Made by a program: the position numbers and the translations under genes. DNA of 64,000 nt from Bolinopsis microptera (Eukaryota; Ctenophora; Tentaculata; Lobata; Bolinopsidae): positions 13,375,182-13,439,181 of the forward strand of contig NC_087074.1 of the NCBI RefSeq assembly GCF_026151205.1, read 5' to 3'. Shown in pieces: positions 13,266-26,726 of the stretch. The notes beneath the pieces are model-generated. The model was not told the origin of the DNA and did no database searches. It saw only the letters and a list, made by a program, of their open reading frames with translations. Within the stretch, counting starts at the first letter, position 1; each line of letters starts with the position of its first letter.

Positions 13266-14350
13266 CACCAGCTACGATTTACAGAACATGTGAACTCTAC
13301 CCTACATCTAGCCCAGTTTTACCCCTTACTTTTGATTTAAATTAACAAGTCAATACACATTTTTTCGTAGGATAATTAATCAAATTTATTGAATACTGAA
13401 TACTGAATACTGAATACTGAATACTGAATACTGAATACTGAATACTGAATACTGAATACTGAATACTGAATACTGAATACATCAATTATAGTTTACTAAA
13501 TATCGTGCCCAAACATTGAGGCTACAGTAAACAAATACTCGATCTTGCTAGAGTATGTTGAGTAGAAAGAACAGATATCGTGGAGTTGGGTATGGCAACT
13601 CGCCTCTTAGCGGGTGTCTTGCCAACACTCAACCTGTCGATGTGAAAGTCAGTAATGACTTGCTGCACTTTGATAGCTCGCACATACTCTTGAACAGAGG
13701 TCTTTGGACGATGCACTCGGGATTTAAATCCTCTGTGAAAGAGGAGTGTGCTTGCAGCACCGCTAGGCAGACTTGAGGGCTGAATACTTGTCCTTCTTCC
13801 GGGAGTAAATGTATCCATCAGAGTCGAGTAGCTGTTTACATCCTGTCCGACCAGAGATAAATTTGGAGAAGGTAGGCATGTTGATATAATGCGATACTAT
13901 TGTCTATCATCTTCTTGACCATTGTTAATGATCTGGCCCGGCGCGCGCTACTTCGTAGCTCGTGCCATCATTTCGAGAAGAAACAAGAAAGCGGCGCGCG
14001 CTACTTCGAACATCGAAGAAATTTAGACGAGTAACAACCGTCAATCATCTTCCAGTATATATACCTAAAAACACTTGATCGGCTCACTCCCGTTGCATGC
14101 CTTTGGCACGTACGTCTCACCTCCCTAGATACGAGAACCCCCCTTTAGCAAGAGCTCCCGTCCCTTATATGTGATATAAGAGTCGAGCGGTCAAATCTTA
14201 AAAGATCATGTTTACTTCTTAATGCACAGCTATGATGTACATGTGAACTCTACCCTGTATCTAGCCCATTTCTAGGTCAGTTAAATTTTACTGATGGATC
14301 ACATCACTAATTATACGTCACTGATTAGTGACATGATCTGATCTCCCTGG
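13266..14350. repeat. Unclassified interspersed repeat bounded by related 40-50 bp segments
   Basis: A segment near 13288 (CATGTGAACTCTACCCTACA followed by TCTAGCCCA) recurs in direct orientation near 14239. The flanks carry words in inverted relation (ATTAGTGATATGATCCACCA near 13252 and TGATGGATCACATCACTAAT near 14292). It resembles a composite or nested non-coding transposon. No protein is encoded. Confidence 0.4.
13385..13479. repeat. 7-bp tandem repeat (GAATACT)n
   Basis: The heptamer GAATACT is repeated about thirteen times with essentially no variation, suggesting recent expansion. Confidence 0.95.
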
Positions 14351-15050
14351 CCCCTAATAATAGAGAGGGGCCTCCCATTGACCTTTGACCGGCAAAAAAT
14401 TCGGCTAGGAACAATGTATTTTTTCATGGGACCAAAAGCAGCCGATGGATAATACTCTCCTTTTATTTATCAGAAGCAAATAGAAAATCGATTACGAGAG
14501 AAATTTCATAAAGACCCCCCTGCCCCTTAATATAATTTCAATTCCATATTGAACGTTGTAGCGCGATGCACTACTGGGCCGCGCCGTGCATCAAATAATT
14601 CTTCTCGCAACCACCTAGTAGATGATCGGTAAATTCGGTAGATCGGCGAGATGCACCACTGTGCCTCACCGAGCTGCGAAGGATTGACATCGTGAATCAA
14701 GAACAAAGTGGCGCGGAGCGCGCTACGTTGTACTTTGACATACGTTGCATTTCATGCCACTTTTCGCGCGCGAGGCGCGGGATACGAAACATGTATCAAG
14801 TTGTACTTCAAATGTCAAAGAAATTTAAACGAGTAACATCCGTCAATGACATTATGTAAATCAAGTGCCTATATAATAATGGGATACGTGCATTACACGG
14901 TGAAATTTGATCGACGTTGACCATGTTGTTAATGCAGGTCTGGCCCGGTTCCGGTTAATGGTCTGGCTTCGTAGCACTTGCCATTTCAAGAAGAAAGCGG
15001 CGCGCGCGCTACTTCGAAGAAATTTAAACGAGTAACATCCATCAAGATCG
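14007..15050. repeat. Second dispersed word family, three copies
   Basis: A segment of about 35 bp containing GAAATTTAAACGAGTAACAT followed by CCGTCAAT occurs near 14013, 14816 and 15016. Each is associated with a GGCGCGCGCTACTTCG word or a related GC-rich word. The family is interleaved with the other GC-rich repeat and together they make up most of this interval. Confidence 0.6.
14557..14701. repeat. GC-rich dispersed repeat, copy 1 of 3
   Basis: This copy begins TGTAGCGCGATGCACTACTG and ends near GGATTGACATCGTGAATCAA. Copies 2 and 3 lie at 15801-15923 and 16754-16884 in the same orientation. The GC-rich core (GCCGCGCCGNGCATCAAATA) stands out from the AT-rich surroundings. Confidence 0.75.
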
Positions 15051-15800
15051 ACGATGTCATTCAATTTTTCCTATTTAGATCGTTGCTCTGCGAATTAACA
15101 AAGCAACGATTTCGTCTGCGATGCAAAGTTAACCATTAACGGGTGATACTCGTAAAATAGTTGTTTCAAATATATAAAGACAGTCGAAGAGTCCAACTCG
15201 GCGCGCGCGTTTTGGTAGTATAGGTTATACATTATAAACCTACAGATTCGAAGTAAAAATGATAATTTGCGCGGCGCATCGAAGCTTCACATAGCCATGT
15301 GTCTACGCGTACTGCGTGACGCGCTTGTTTCACAAGTAGATAGTAGATCTTTTGCCGTCTACGGCGGTCGCGCGCTACTGCAAGCGAGAGGGCTCTGGTT
15401 AGAGCAACATCGAAGCGGCGAAGTCATCCAAGGTGAAATTAACAATGTATTTCATATTTGGTATTTTTCATAAGTTGTAGACCCGCCGTACTTTGTCATT
15501 GGTCAGTTCAGCAATAATATAATTCGAATTATCGCTCAAAATAACTTATTGCGCAGGTAGCAGGTAGGAGGTAGCAGGTATTATAGGATGTAGGAATGTG
15601 GGCGATAACTGTGCGCGATCGAGGGTACGTATAGTAGTATGCACGGTTGCAGCAGGCACGACGGCCGGCGCAAGCTACTATATACGAAAAAAATTCGTTC
15701 GCTAACCCTTGTCCTTGACTTTTTAGTGCCTTTCGCACTTTGAGTCATGGATCGGGAACACAATCTCGAAGATTAACTGTTGAGTGATTTAGCATGCTCT

Positions 15801-15923
15801 TGTAGCGCGATGTACTACTCGGTCGCGCCGCGCATCAAATAATTCTTCTCGCAACCTTCGGTAGATCGGCGAGATGCACCACTGTGCCTCACCGAGCTGC
15901 AAAGGATTGACATCGTGAATCAA
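15801..15923. repeat. GC-rich dispersed repeat, copy 2 of 3
   Basis: It matches copy 1 closely but lacks about 20 bp of its middle part. It keeps the closing CACCGAGCTGC and GGATTGACATCGTGAATCAA words. Confidence 0.75.
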
Positions 15924-16753
15924 GCATGCTTGAATGAATTGCTCTTGCTGTGACAGTCAATTTGACAGGGTATAGATTTCTATTGTAAAGCAAACCGGCT
16001 AGGTCAGTCATATTTTTGGGATAAAAGCTAAATTTTTCCCTAACTGAGGATCGAGTAGATGGTAAAGTTAACAGTCAGTTAAAACATAATGGTCGTCGAT
16101 CCTCATATCAATAGGCTTAAGCCCTTGCTGAAAAAGCAGTAAGTGCACCATCGATATTTTCTTGGTACTAGGGAGGTTTCGTATCGGCCCTTCTCAATTT
16201 ACAGGTTGTGGCAGCTAATACGAAACCTTGTTATAAGCTTTTTCGAGCATCAGGGATCTTGACCACTGCTAAATATGTTTTTTGTTCAAAGTCATGTTTA
16301 ATTTGATTATAGAATTCTAATTTTGGCGAGGATGCCTGGCGGCAGTTTTCCAAGTATCCACAAATTATTTCCTCATGTTGTGACTGATTTGGGTAGAGAG
16401 CTTAGATTTTGAAAATAATGAGTGGGGAAGTTATATTTGGTTAGAAGATTGGAGATGTTGCTATACCAAGGAAAGCCTTGCTCTAACAGTTGGAACTGCA
16501 ACTGCCAAAATGACCATACAACAACTACCAAAATGACCATACAACACAAAGACCTTGGCGTGAAAGCACCTGGTTAGGCATGAAAAGAAAGATTATTGCC
16601 TTCGGCTGCTTCGCGCTAAAAAAGGTATGCAACGTTTGTGTACGTGTGTCAAAAGGCCCATACCAGGTTAATCTGCTCATGAAATGCAGAGGAGAGAAGT
16701 TTATTTTCAGTGCTTTCAAGGCGACTATAGAAATCTATTGCAAGTTTGCAGGT

Positions 16754-16884
16754 TGTAGCAGAATGCACTACTGGGCCGCGCCGCGCATCAAATAATGTTT
16801 CTCGCAACCTTCGTTAGTGGTTAGATCATCAAAATGCACCACTGGGCCACGCCGAGCTGCGAAGGATTAACATCGTCAATTAAG
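16754..16884. repeat. GC-rich dispersed repeat, copy 3 of 3
   Basis: This is the most diverged copy, with GTAGCAGAATGCACTACTGG at its start and GGATTAACATCGTCAATTAA at its end. Within each copy a GCACCACTGNGCC...GCCGAGCTGC half resembles the opening half, so the unit itself may be an old dimer. Confidence 0.7.
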
Positions 16885-19302
16885 TAACTCATTTGCTCTC
16901 ATATACAATATATGACTGTAATGACGAAAGAAGATTATTTCCTCGGTCACTCACGTTTAGTTTTGCCACTCCCTCTGAGTCAAATGAGTATGTGAGCTTT
17001 TCAAAAATTTTACCTAAGACATACAATGTAGAGATAGGACGGTAATTCTCAATTTCTTCAGGACATCAGGAAATATAACCACATGTTCTACTGAGACAAA
17101 ACTGTCCTGCAGGCTTTTTCTAAGATTCTAAACTGCAACTGAAGTTTTTTATGTAGATCGTTGATATACAGTGCAACTTCTAGGTCCATTAAATAAAAGA
17201 TATATTCAATTTAAATCTTGTTTTACTTATAATTTTGTTTTACTTAATATTGGTATGTAAACCTAGTAACACCCAGAGATGCATGTTACCCATTGTAAAC
17301 TAATACTGCTTGCTTTAGGCCTGCTAAAACAAAACTTCTTTGCGGCTTTCATAAACTTTTACGATTAATTAATGCCTTTGAATAACACACAATTTTCCTA
17401 GAAATGTGACTGACGGCAAACATCCTCTGCAAATGGGAAAAGGTGAGGTTTTGGTAAACTTTTCGATTCAAATATTGTCTAGCATTATAAGTGAATAGAA
17501 ATATATATAATACTATCAGTGAGATAAAAGCTATACTATGATTCAAAAATGTGTTTTTTTGTTATGGTTACTGACAGCACTGGTTATTATTAGATGCAGA
17601 TTGCACGTTTTAAACTTTCTTTCCATTCAACATGGTTACTTATCTAAGGATGTTGTCAATCCTACAATTCAAGTTTCAACATTGATATCTGCAGTTTTAT
17701 TAACTTGTTGATTGGCTTCTTGCTATATCATCTACCTGTAACGGAACTCTACAGACTATTAATGTATCCTTTCTTCCAATGAGATTTCCTTCCAGTTACC
17801 TCATATTTTCTACTAATGGTCGTTAGTTCTTCATTTCGGAGAATCGAGAGAGGGCACTGTATTCCATGAGGTTCACAGCACAACCTGGCTATTATCGTAT
17901 CTTCCAATTATATCAAACTCATCTTAGATAACTGGATCTGATGGTTACCGCTCTTATAGGGCATTTTATTGAGTAGATTTAGAAGGTTTCAGGTTAAGAA
18001 GGACTAATGCGTGAGTGGAAGTGTGAAGGACACTTGTTTCATATACCAGATACCTGTGTAACTCTAGACGGCAACTTTAACAAGCTAACCGCCTATTTTC
18101 AACTTATATCAACTTCTAGAGGTTTCTGGAAAGAAATATAGCCCAGCTGGGGTAATCCTTCAAATAAATGATAAAGGGAACCTTACCAACCATGCTAATC
18201 ATGGCCGATACAGTGCATTGCATCACTTGGTACGATTTATATTTACTCCAGTTTTGTCTGAACCACATAGCTGAGCTTACGAGTCATTTCCCACGAACAC
18301 CACTGTAGTGCGGCTAAAGATTAGTGAGGTCGTGACTAACTCTTCCTGCAAGAGATTTACACTGTAAGTGCGAGATTGTGCTGTAAATTTAACAGCTCAA
18401 TTTCTCGCTTACTACAGACATTAACGTCGTTTACCACAACATGCCTGTATGCGAATATTTACAATGTAGTTAGTTGACTACTGGAAGTTGGTAACAAAGA
18501 TTACTTTGTTACAACCCACAAAATACTGGTCGCGACTCTCCATTATTGTTCTTCATGTCGCTTAACCTCGCGCCTTGCCCTGAAACACTACCAGTTGTGT
18601 AGTAATATTCCAGTTGTGTAGTAATATTCTTTTAACGCTTTGCTGCAACAGGCGCCCATAATAATAGAATCTTAATTACAGTTTCCTGTTCGGCAGTAGA
18701 GAAAATTGTGACATAATGTAGTAATGGCAGTAAAGGGCTGGATCATGATGATGCTAATAAATGTCTTTCTCGATCTCCTTGTTAACTGTTTCGTTAACAG
18801 TAGCTTGCAGCTTGTAGGTTATATCAGATTAATCGTATTAGAGCGTGGCTATAACAGCAGATAGCTGGACTATATTCTGATTTATATGAGCTACATTGAT
18901 TTCTGCAACTGGATTTCAAGACAGAACTTCATGATTTCATCCACAGCAGTCCCCAAAGGTGATTTAGGTGAGATTTGGTTTTCAAATAATCTGTGGTAAT
19001 TTAAAATTTTATCACATTTTTTTTCAATAAAATGGAGCTAAAAAGATGCAACTGTGTTTATTCTAAGAGATGGATTTTTGTACTCAAGTTCATAGAAAAA
19101 ATAGATTTAAATCTAGCTATCGCAAACAGATCATGGTCACAATTCAGGTACAGAAAAACCAGTTCTACAGAATAGCAGAATAATTAAATAATAAGAACCA
19201 CCATCAGCCTATTACACAAATATAATGATCAAACGTTTAAAATGACAGACAAAATTAAAAGTATGTAGTTACAATCAAATGATCCGTTTATTTCGGTTTT
19301 TT
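16885..19302. other. Intergenic AT-rich DNA, no feature seen
   Basis: No frame longer than about 70 codons, no splice-linked exon series and no obvious repeat was recognised in this stretch on either strand. Confidence 0.4.
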
Positions 19303-19667
19303 GCGGCCAGGTAGCGCAGTTGGTTAGAACGCCTGTCTTACAATCGTTAGGTTGCGAGTTCGAAACCCACTGACTGCCTGGTCGTGGGGTGAGCGTCGTC
19401 GACGTTCAGCTAAGGATCATGAGTGGTCTATGCAGCCCCCCGGTCTACTCAGCCGAATACTCGAGAAATCGGGTGTGAGGGTTAAATGAGGAGCTGCACA
19501 TTGCAGCAAAGTCTCGGACGAAGAAAGTATGGTACACACTACCTTAACCGTCACTGGCCAAAAAGATCCTTCGGCTTCCTGTAATTGGCTGGTTGCACTT
19601 GTGTAACATTGTGGCTGTTGGAATACACCGAAGTAAAATAAGTGTCTAGATAAAAAAAAAAAAAAAA
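19303..19667 (+). mobile_element. tRNA-derived SINE with A-rich tail
   Basis: The head resembles a tRNA: a Pol III A box (TAGCGCAGTTGG) near 19312, a B-box-like GAGTTCGAAACC near 19357, and acceptor-arm halves GGCCAGG and CCTGGTC that can pair with one G-U. A non-tRNA body of about 270 bp follows, ending in a run of about 15 A residues. This is the classic layout of a Pol III retroposon. I did not find a clear target-site duplication. Confidence 0.82.
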
Positions 19668-22182
19668 TTCAGTACAAATATTTTGCAAGTTACCATTATT
19701 CCAACACGTCCGTTGGCCTGATGTAGTGAACAGATCCCTACCTCAATTTAAATAACTCTTATGAATAGCGTACACGGTTCTGTCGAATAGGAGAATAATA
19801 GGAATCATCGGTAGCCTATTAGGGAGGGTTATGAATAATAAACTTTACAATAATTAAACAATAGGAGGAAGAAAACAAAGGTATTTCTCAGAAAACAGAT
19901 GATTAGATTATTTAAGAAAAAGGCACACCAGGCACGATCTGCGGTCACAGTCCATCGAGAGGAATACAAACATCGCCAGTCAGTTTTTTCGGAAACGTTG
20001 ACAGCTGATTTTGTGCATCATCATGCTCCAATGGTATTGATATTGTGTGATGAAAAATCGGGTTCGTAAACCTATTACGATTTATTTCCTCTTGTTAGGA
20101 AATTATTGAGCCTTGAATAATTAAATTGACGAGTAATATTTAACTTACGGTCACGGCAGTACGGCCAGGTCAAATTGACTCTAAGAGTAAATAAAATGGC
20201 TGTAGGAAAAGAAATTATGAATCCTTCTGGTCTCAAATAAAGAATTGAAGTTATCTATTTCGGTGTACCAGGTCTCTATTTCAAGAACGATCAGAAGTCA
20301 GTGTGCCAACTGCCAAGAATTATATTTCCATTTAGGTTTATATATTAGTGAGCGTGATTTTGTCCTGACTCAAATCATTTCAAGTTTGATTTCGCCAAAA
20401 TCATCCCGTAACGTTTATCATTTTAAATCTGACAATGATGAAAAAATACCATTGTCTCCACTGCAGACTTTTAAAAAAACAAGGCTAAGGGAGAAATGGT
20501 GGCATTTTTGTGACTAACAGTATAGGTGGACGATGGTAGGTGCACATGCAGTCTTTTCTCATTGTACAATTTAAGCTCAGATAAGATTTGTTAACTGAAA
20601 TTATATCTCTTTCTCCTAAACGTTGACAAAGGCACAGGAATACCTTGGGTTTTTTTCCCTCCACATCTTATCGTTCTTAGAAATAGCTGTAATTTTTTAA
20701 TATATAATGATCAGTATAATAATCAATTATTTTTGTGTTAATACTTAATAGCAACATTGAGCTCTGCAGATTTTACACAGATCAATATGAAATATGTAGT
20801 GAACCACATCCAATTCTCCCTATACCACATTTCTTCATGTAGCTCAACATTTTTCATTTACATTTTTCGCTCTTTTGTGTGCCTCCTTGCGTAGTCTCTA
20901 TATTATTCTGGAACATGTTTCCATGCTTCTGTGGGTTACAAGTGTTATCGTTTCCTTTCCATCGTGAACGGAGGGTGCTTGGCAAGGAATTTTCTGGATT
21001 CGACCTAAACTTTGTCATTCCCTTTGGACCAGGTATGCATACACTTTCATTTTGATCGTAATGAGAATTATAATCATCCTAAAAAATGTTTTGCTCTTCG
21101 CTCGCTCATTTCAACTTGAATCTTTATGATTTCGTGTAAGATCAAATAAAAACATTCTCATCGGCGCGTGTAGCAATAACGTTTGATGTCCATTGTCTTG
21201 AGTCACTCTTTACATATTTACTTCAATTTCAAGTTGGACAATTAAAACCATACGAACATATTTTAGCTATATTTGAATATACAAAACCAATGTTTTGTCG
21301 TTCGCAGACTCATTACATTTGTCTGTCTGATGTCTATTGACTTGATCAAAAATGTAGGGTAAACTGTACATTTTTTGCAGAGAAATTTACGATTATGTAA
21401 TGTACAAGTTAACCCGCGGTGTTGTCTCGCTTCACTTACAGTCTAATTAACTAAAAATAAATACTGAAGTGAAATAAATAGATTTTTAGGTAGATGAGCT
21501 CTGCAGAACAACCGTTTTATGGTGCTTTTAGAATATTACGATTGTTATCATGATTATTAACGTTCAGTTAATCAGATTAACCATAATACATAATTACCCT
21601 CTCGCCTGCATATTCTAATCTTTTCTGTAGTTGATCACGAATGTTTATCATCATATTATATCATCATATTATATATTATGCAGGATTTGCACATTTCCAA
21701 TCGGCTAAGTGCACTAATATGAGCTACTAATTATTGTTTAGTGCAACAGTTATCAGCTGCATCTTTGCTTTATTGCAGCTGTTTCGCAACCGATATATAA
21801 GACTTGGGACGAGTCAGAAATGGGTGCTAATTACAAAACCAGGGTTGCACCCCTGAAACCAGGATATCATTGTAGAAATGTTAGGAATGAGAGTTGGGGC
21901 GTGGCACATTAAAAAGGAGCAGGGGTGTGGCACATTACGAGAGATAAGATGTGATTTTTGAGATACTTAAGATGACATCACCCTCCCTATGACCACATCA
22001 GATAATTGCAGACTGTAGTTATTATAATTACGTATTATAGCGAACTGCAGAGAAGCGGCTTAGCCCTCCTACTTTTATTATTTGTTACGTCAAATCTTCG
22101 TTAACTCGTTCTACTGTTTACTGTTGTTTGTCATTTACTGTGTACGTCACCCTTTCGTAACTTTGGGACCCTTCTGTGACTT
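19668..22182. other. Intergenic AT-rich DNA, no feature seen
   Basis: Only scattered AT-rich sequence and short open frames, such as a 90-codon frame at 20245-20517 with no family resemblance. Nothing supports a gene here. Confidence 0.4.
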
Positions 22183-22437
22183 AGGGAACCTATCAGGGAA
22201 CCTATAATTAGAGAACCTATCAGGGAACCTATAAGGGAACCTATCAGGGAATCTATAAGGGAACCTATCAGGGAACCTATAATTAGAGAACCTATCAGGG
22301 AACCTATTAGAGAACCTATCAGGGAACCTATAAGGGAACCTATCAGGGAATCTATAAGGGAACCTATAAGGGAACCTATAAGGGAACCTATCAGGGAACC
22401 TATAAGGGAACCTATCAGGGAACCTATTAGGGAACCT
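22183..22437. repeat. 12-bp minisatellite (GGGAACCTATMA)n
   Basis: The unit GGGAACCTATCA alternates irregularly with GGGAACCTATAA and slightly shorter or longer variants for about 250 bp. Confidence 0.9.
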
Positions 22438-23275
22438 TGAATCTGATAGGATGTTATCTGGATGGCACCTGAAGAAGTATTGTTACAATCACCCGTCTTT
22501 ACAAGGTAAATTAATACTAAATTCGTATTAAAACTTATAAACGCAGTAAACGTTTGGATGATTTTTAAGTTGCACTTTCAATGATTACATAATTTTTCCG
22601 ACTGATTAGAATTTTCGCTCAAGAATTTCCTAGTCATGGATTACAACCTAGTTTAGGCAGTAAGTCTCTACGGAATGTTCTCCTGTGCAGGATCTCGGTA
22701 ACATTATTATACCATATTACCGCTCTCCTCTCCTCCCAAATAATTGTCCTTAATTCTAGATTATGATAATTGCTTCCGCGGTGCCAACCTTTATTCAAAG
22801 ACAACCACCGTACTTTTGGGATATTTTCTGTAATTTAGGGCTATTTTCTGTAATTTTCCTTAATTTGAGAGGCGGTAGTTAGTCTGATTACTGATGCGGA
22901 TTAAGAGACATGATCGGATTAAGTGAGAAGTTATCACCAGCATTAAGTGAGGACCAAAGAAGATGATCGATGTGTAATCTGTATGCACTATGTAAGTATG
23001 TAGTTACTCTGGTTGCATGTCACAATAGAGAGATGCTAGTACAGCTGGGGGAAACAAAGAAGTGGTGACTCTAGGATACAATTTGTATATGCCTCACTGT
23101 AGCAGACACCTTGGGGTATTGTTACTTTAATGAGATAATATCTCTGGCAAACTTGCACAACACCACTTTATTTAAGTATCAAGGAACAAGCTGGGACGAA
23201 CGCTGAAACACTAGAGGAGGGGTCGGAGTTGATTATATTGGTCTGAACTCAATGTGCTGACTTTCTAATATATTG

Positions 23276-24910
23276 TACTGTACAGCTGTGGTAGTACTGA
23301 ACAGTGTGGTGGTACTGTGCAGTGGTAGTACTGAACAGTGTGGTGGTACTGTACAGTGGTAGTACTGAACAGTGTGGTGGTACTGTGCAGTGGTAGTACT
23401 GAACAGTGTGGTGGTACTGTGCAGTGGTAGTACTGAACAGTGTGGTGGTACTGTGCAGTGGTAGTACTGAACAGTGTGGTGGTACTGTGCAGTGGTAGTA
23501 CTGAACAGTGTGGTGGTACTGTGCAGTGGTAGTACTGAACAGTGTGGTGGTACTGTGCAGTGGTAGTACTGAACAGTGTGGTGGTACTGTGCAGTGGTAG
23601 TACTGAACAGTGTGGTGGTACTGTGCAGTGGTAGTACTGAACAGTGTGGTGGTACTGTGCAGTGGTAGTACTGAACAGTGTGGTGGTACTGTGCAGTGGT
23701 AGTACTGAACAGTGTGGTGGTACTGTGCAGTGGTAGTACTGAACAGTGTGGTGGTACTGTGCAGTGGTAGTACTGCACAGTGTGGTGGTACTGTGCAGTG
23801 TGCAGTGGTAGTACTGCACAGTGTGGCGGTACTGTGCAGCGGTAGTACTGAACAGTGTGGTGGTACTGTACAGTGGTAGTACTGAACAGTGTGGCGGTAC
23901 TGTACAGCTGTGGTAGTACTGAACAGTGTGGTGGTACTGTGCAGCGGTAGTACTGAACAGTGTGGCGGTACTGTACAGCTGTGGTAGTACTGAACAGTGT
24001 GGTGGTACTGTGCAGTGGTAGTACTGAACAGTGTGGTGGTACTGTGCAGTGGTAGTACTGAACAGTGTGGTGGTACTGTACAGTGGTAGTACTGAACAGT
24101 GTGCTGGTACTGTACAGTGGTAGTACTGAACAGTGTGGTGGTACTGTGCAGTGGTAGTACTGAACAGTGTGGTGGTACTGTACAGTGGTAGTACTGAACA
24201 GTGTGGTGGTACTGTGCAGTGGTAGTACTGAACAGTGTGGTGGTACTGTGCAGTGGTAGTACTGAACAGTGTGGTGGTACTGTGCAGTGGTAGTACTGAA
24301 CAGTGTGGTGGTACTGTGCAGTGGTAGTACTGAACAGTGTGGTGGTACTGTGCAGTGGTAGTACTGCACAGTGTGGTGGTACTGTGCAGTGTGCAGTGGT
24401 AGTACTGCACAGTGTGGCGGTACTGTGCAGCGGTAGTACTGAACAGTGTGGTGGTACTGTACAGTGGTAGTACTGAACAGTGTGGCGGTACTGTACAGCT
24501 GTGGTAGTACTGAACAGTGTGGTGGTACTGTGCAGCGGTAGTACTGAACAGTGTGGCGGTACTGTACAGCTGTGGTAGTACTGAACAGTGTGGTGGTACT
24601 GTGCAGCGGTAGTACTGAACAGTGTGGTGGTACTGTGCAGTGGTAGTACTGAACAGTGTGGTGGTACTGTACAGTGGTAGTACTGAACAGTGTGGTGGTA
24701 CTGTACAGTGGTAGTACTGAACAGTGTGGTGGTACTGTGCAGTGGTAGTACTGAACAGTGTGGTGGTACTGTACAGTGGTAGTACTGAACAGTGTGGTGG
24801 TACTGTACAGCTGTGGTAGTACTGAACATTGTGGTGGTACTTTGCAGTGGTAGTACTGCACAGTGTGGTGGTACTGTACAGTGGTAGTACTGAACAGTGT
24901 GGTGGTACTT
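23276..24910. repeat. 1.6 kb minisatellite of 34-bp units with higher-order duplication
   Basis: The 34-bp unit is built from two related halves, GTACTGAACAGTGTGGTG and GTACTGTGCAGTGGTA, and is repeated about 48 times. Rare variants (GTGCAGTGTGCAG, TGTGGCGG, ACAGCTGTGG) occur in the same order in two blocks starting near 23771 and 24362, so a block of about 591 bp was duplicated as a whole. Long minus-strand frames across it (up to 592 codons) exist only because the unit has no stop codon on that strand. The period is not a multiple of three, and all three minus-strand frames stay open, so these frames are not evidence of a gene. Confidence 0.97.
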
Positions 24911-25539
24911 GAACTTCCAGCGCTCGGGGGCTTCATGATGTTGTTACAATGAGTTACCAACAATAAACGACTCACTGGGTTTGCTACAATTATGGCTGGT
25001 GCCTCCTGCAATTATGTCTGGTGCCTTCAATTGTTAAGTCGAGAATTAACAATTGGAGAATTATATATTAAGTAAACATTCATATTCTAAGCTTGGCGTC
25101 GCTTGGGTTAGACACGATTCCCAATTCCCATGTTGCCATGCCTCGAGGAAAGTTTAGTGTGCAGACAACAGAACATTTTGTGCAAATAGGATTCATATCT
25201 GTTGTTCACAAATTATGTGGATGTGCAGTTATTTAAAAATTGTTATATTAGTTATATTAGAATTGTTCTTGTGCAGGCAACAGTTGGCAACACGCCAACA
25301 CAGTCACCAGGTTAAAGTTTATCTGGGCAGAAAAGCCTTCAATCCGCACATTGATAAACCACACTGTACCTACAGTCTACACTACAAACCTGACTTACGA
25401 ACAAAGTTTTAAAAACAATCCTTTTATCTGAACACTGGTCAGGTTTCCTGGAGACGTACTAAAATAACAAACAGACAATACCCTGGTCTAATACACAGCT
25501 CTGTACACGTGTAGTAGTAGACTGCTAACCTGTGTACTT

Positions 25540-26170
25540 TAGCAGCCATCTAGCAGCCATCTAGCGGCCATCTAGCAGCCATCTAGCAGCCATCTAGCAG
25601 CCATCTAGCAGCCATCTAGCAGCCATCTAGCAGCCATCTAGCAGCCATCTAGCAGCCATCTAGCGGCCATCTAGCAGCCATCTAGCAGCCATCTAGCAGC
25701 CATCTAGCAGCCATCTAGCAGCCATCTAGCAGCCATCTAGCAGCCACCTAGCAGCCATCTAGCAGACATCTAGCAACCATCTAGCAGCCATCTAGCAGTC
25801 ATCTAATAGCCATCTAATAGCCATCTAGCAGCCATCTAGCAGCCATCTAATAGCCATTTAGCGGCCATCTAGCAGCCATCTAGCGGCAATCTAGCAGCCA
25901 TCTAGCGGCCATCTAGCAGCCATCTAGCAGCCATCTAGCGGCAATCTAGCAGCCATCTAGCGGCAATCTAGTGGCAATCTAGCAGCCATCTAGCGGCAAT
26001 CTAGCGGCAATCTAGCAGCCATCTAGCAGCCATCTAGTGGCAATCTAGCAGCCATCTAGCGGCCATCTAGCAACCATCTAGCAACCATCTAGCAGATATC
26101 TAGCAGCCATCTATCAACCATCTAGCGGTCATCTAGCAACCATCTAGCAGCCATCTAGCAACCATCTAGA
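25540..26170. repeat. 11-bp minisatellite (AGCAGCCATCT)n
   Basis: About 57 copies of an 11-bp unit run without interruption. Variants (GCGGCCATCT, GCGGCAATCT, AATAGCCATCT) are clustered, with the right half more mixed than the left, as expected from stepwise expansion. Confidence 0.96.
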
Positions 26171-26357
26171 AGAAGTACACATTTGTAGTCCAGTACACCG
26201 CTAAGCAGGAGCCATCTCCCCACTAGTAGTACACCCCTCTTTGTAAAACACACTGTATACACTGCATCATTATTAGGAGAGCACGAGCAGCTAGTAGTAG
26301 AAGCGATTACACAAGCTGGAGTAATGTACGTGGTTTATATGGTAGAGTCTAATACTT

Positions 26358-26530
<173 letters not shown>

Positions 26531-26726
26531 GGGTAAGACAATAGGAGGTATTTAGTAGCTAAGTCATTGTTAGGATATATCGCAACACTGGTGTAAGAAG
26601 GTGTTTGTACTGTGTACCCCCCCCTGTTATGTGTAGTGATGCTATCAAGACATTGGGTAGATAAAAGATCTAACAATTCCTAGAGACGTTATAACACATC
26701 AATAATAGAATAATCTTTTTTTTTTC

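Noticed and set aside
13900-15500. CpG-island promoter in the GC-rich patch
   Set aside because: The GC-rich words are dispersed repeats occurring three times each, and no gene starts nearby.
19310-19385. Functional tRNA gene
   Set aside because: The acceptor stem and A/B boxes are recognisable, but the anticodon arm and T stem pair poorly, and a SINE body with an A tail follows.
23233-25011. Minus-strand frames of 592, 526 and 381 codons (His/Thr/Tyr-rich)
   Set aside because: They are three registers of the same 34-bp minisatellite, which lacks stops on that strand. There is no start context, no splice partner and no non-repeat protein sequence.
25540-26170. CRISPR-like array
   Set aside because: Units are contiguous 11-mers without unique spacers, in a genome with introns and SINEs.
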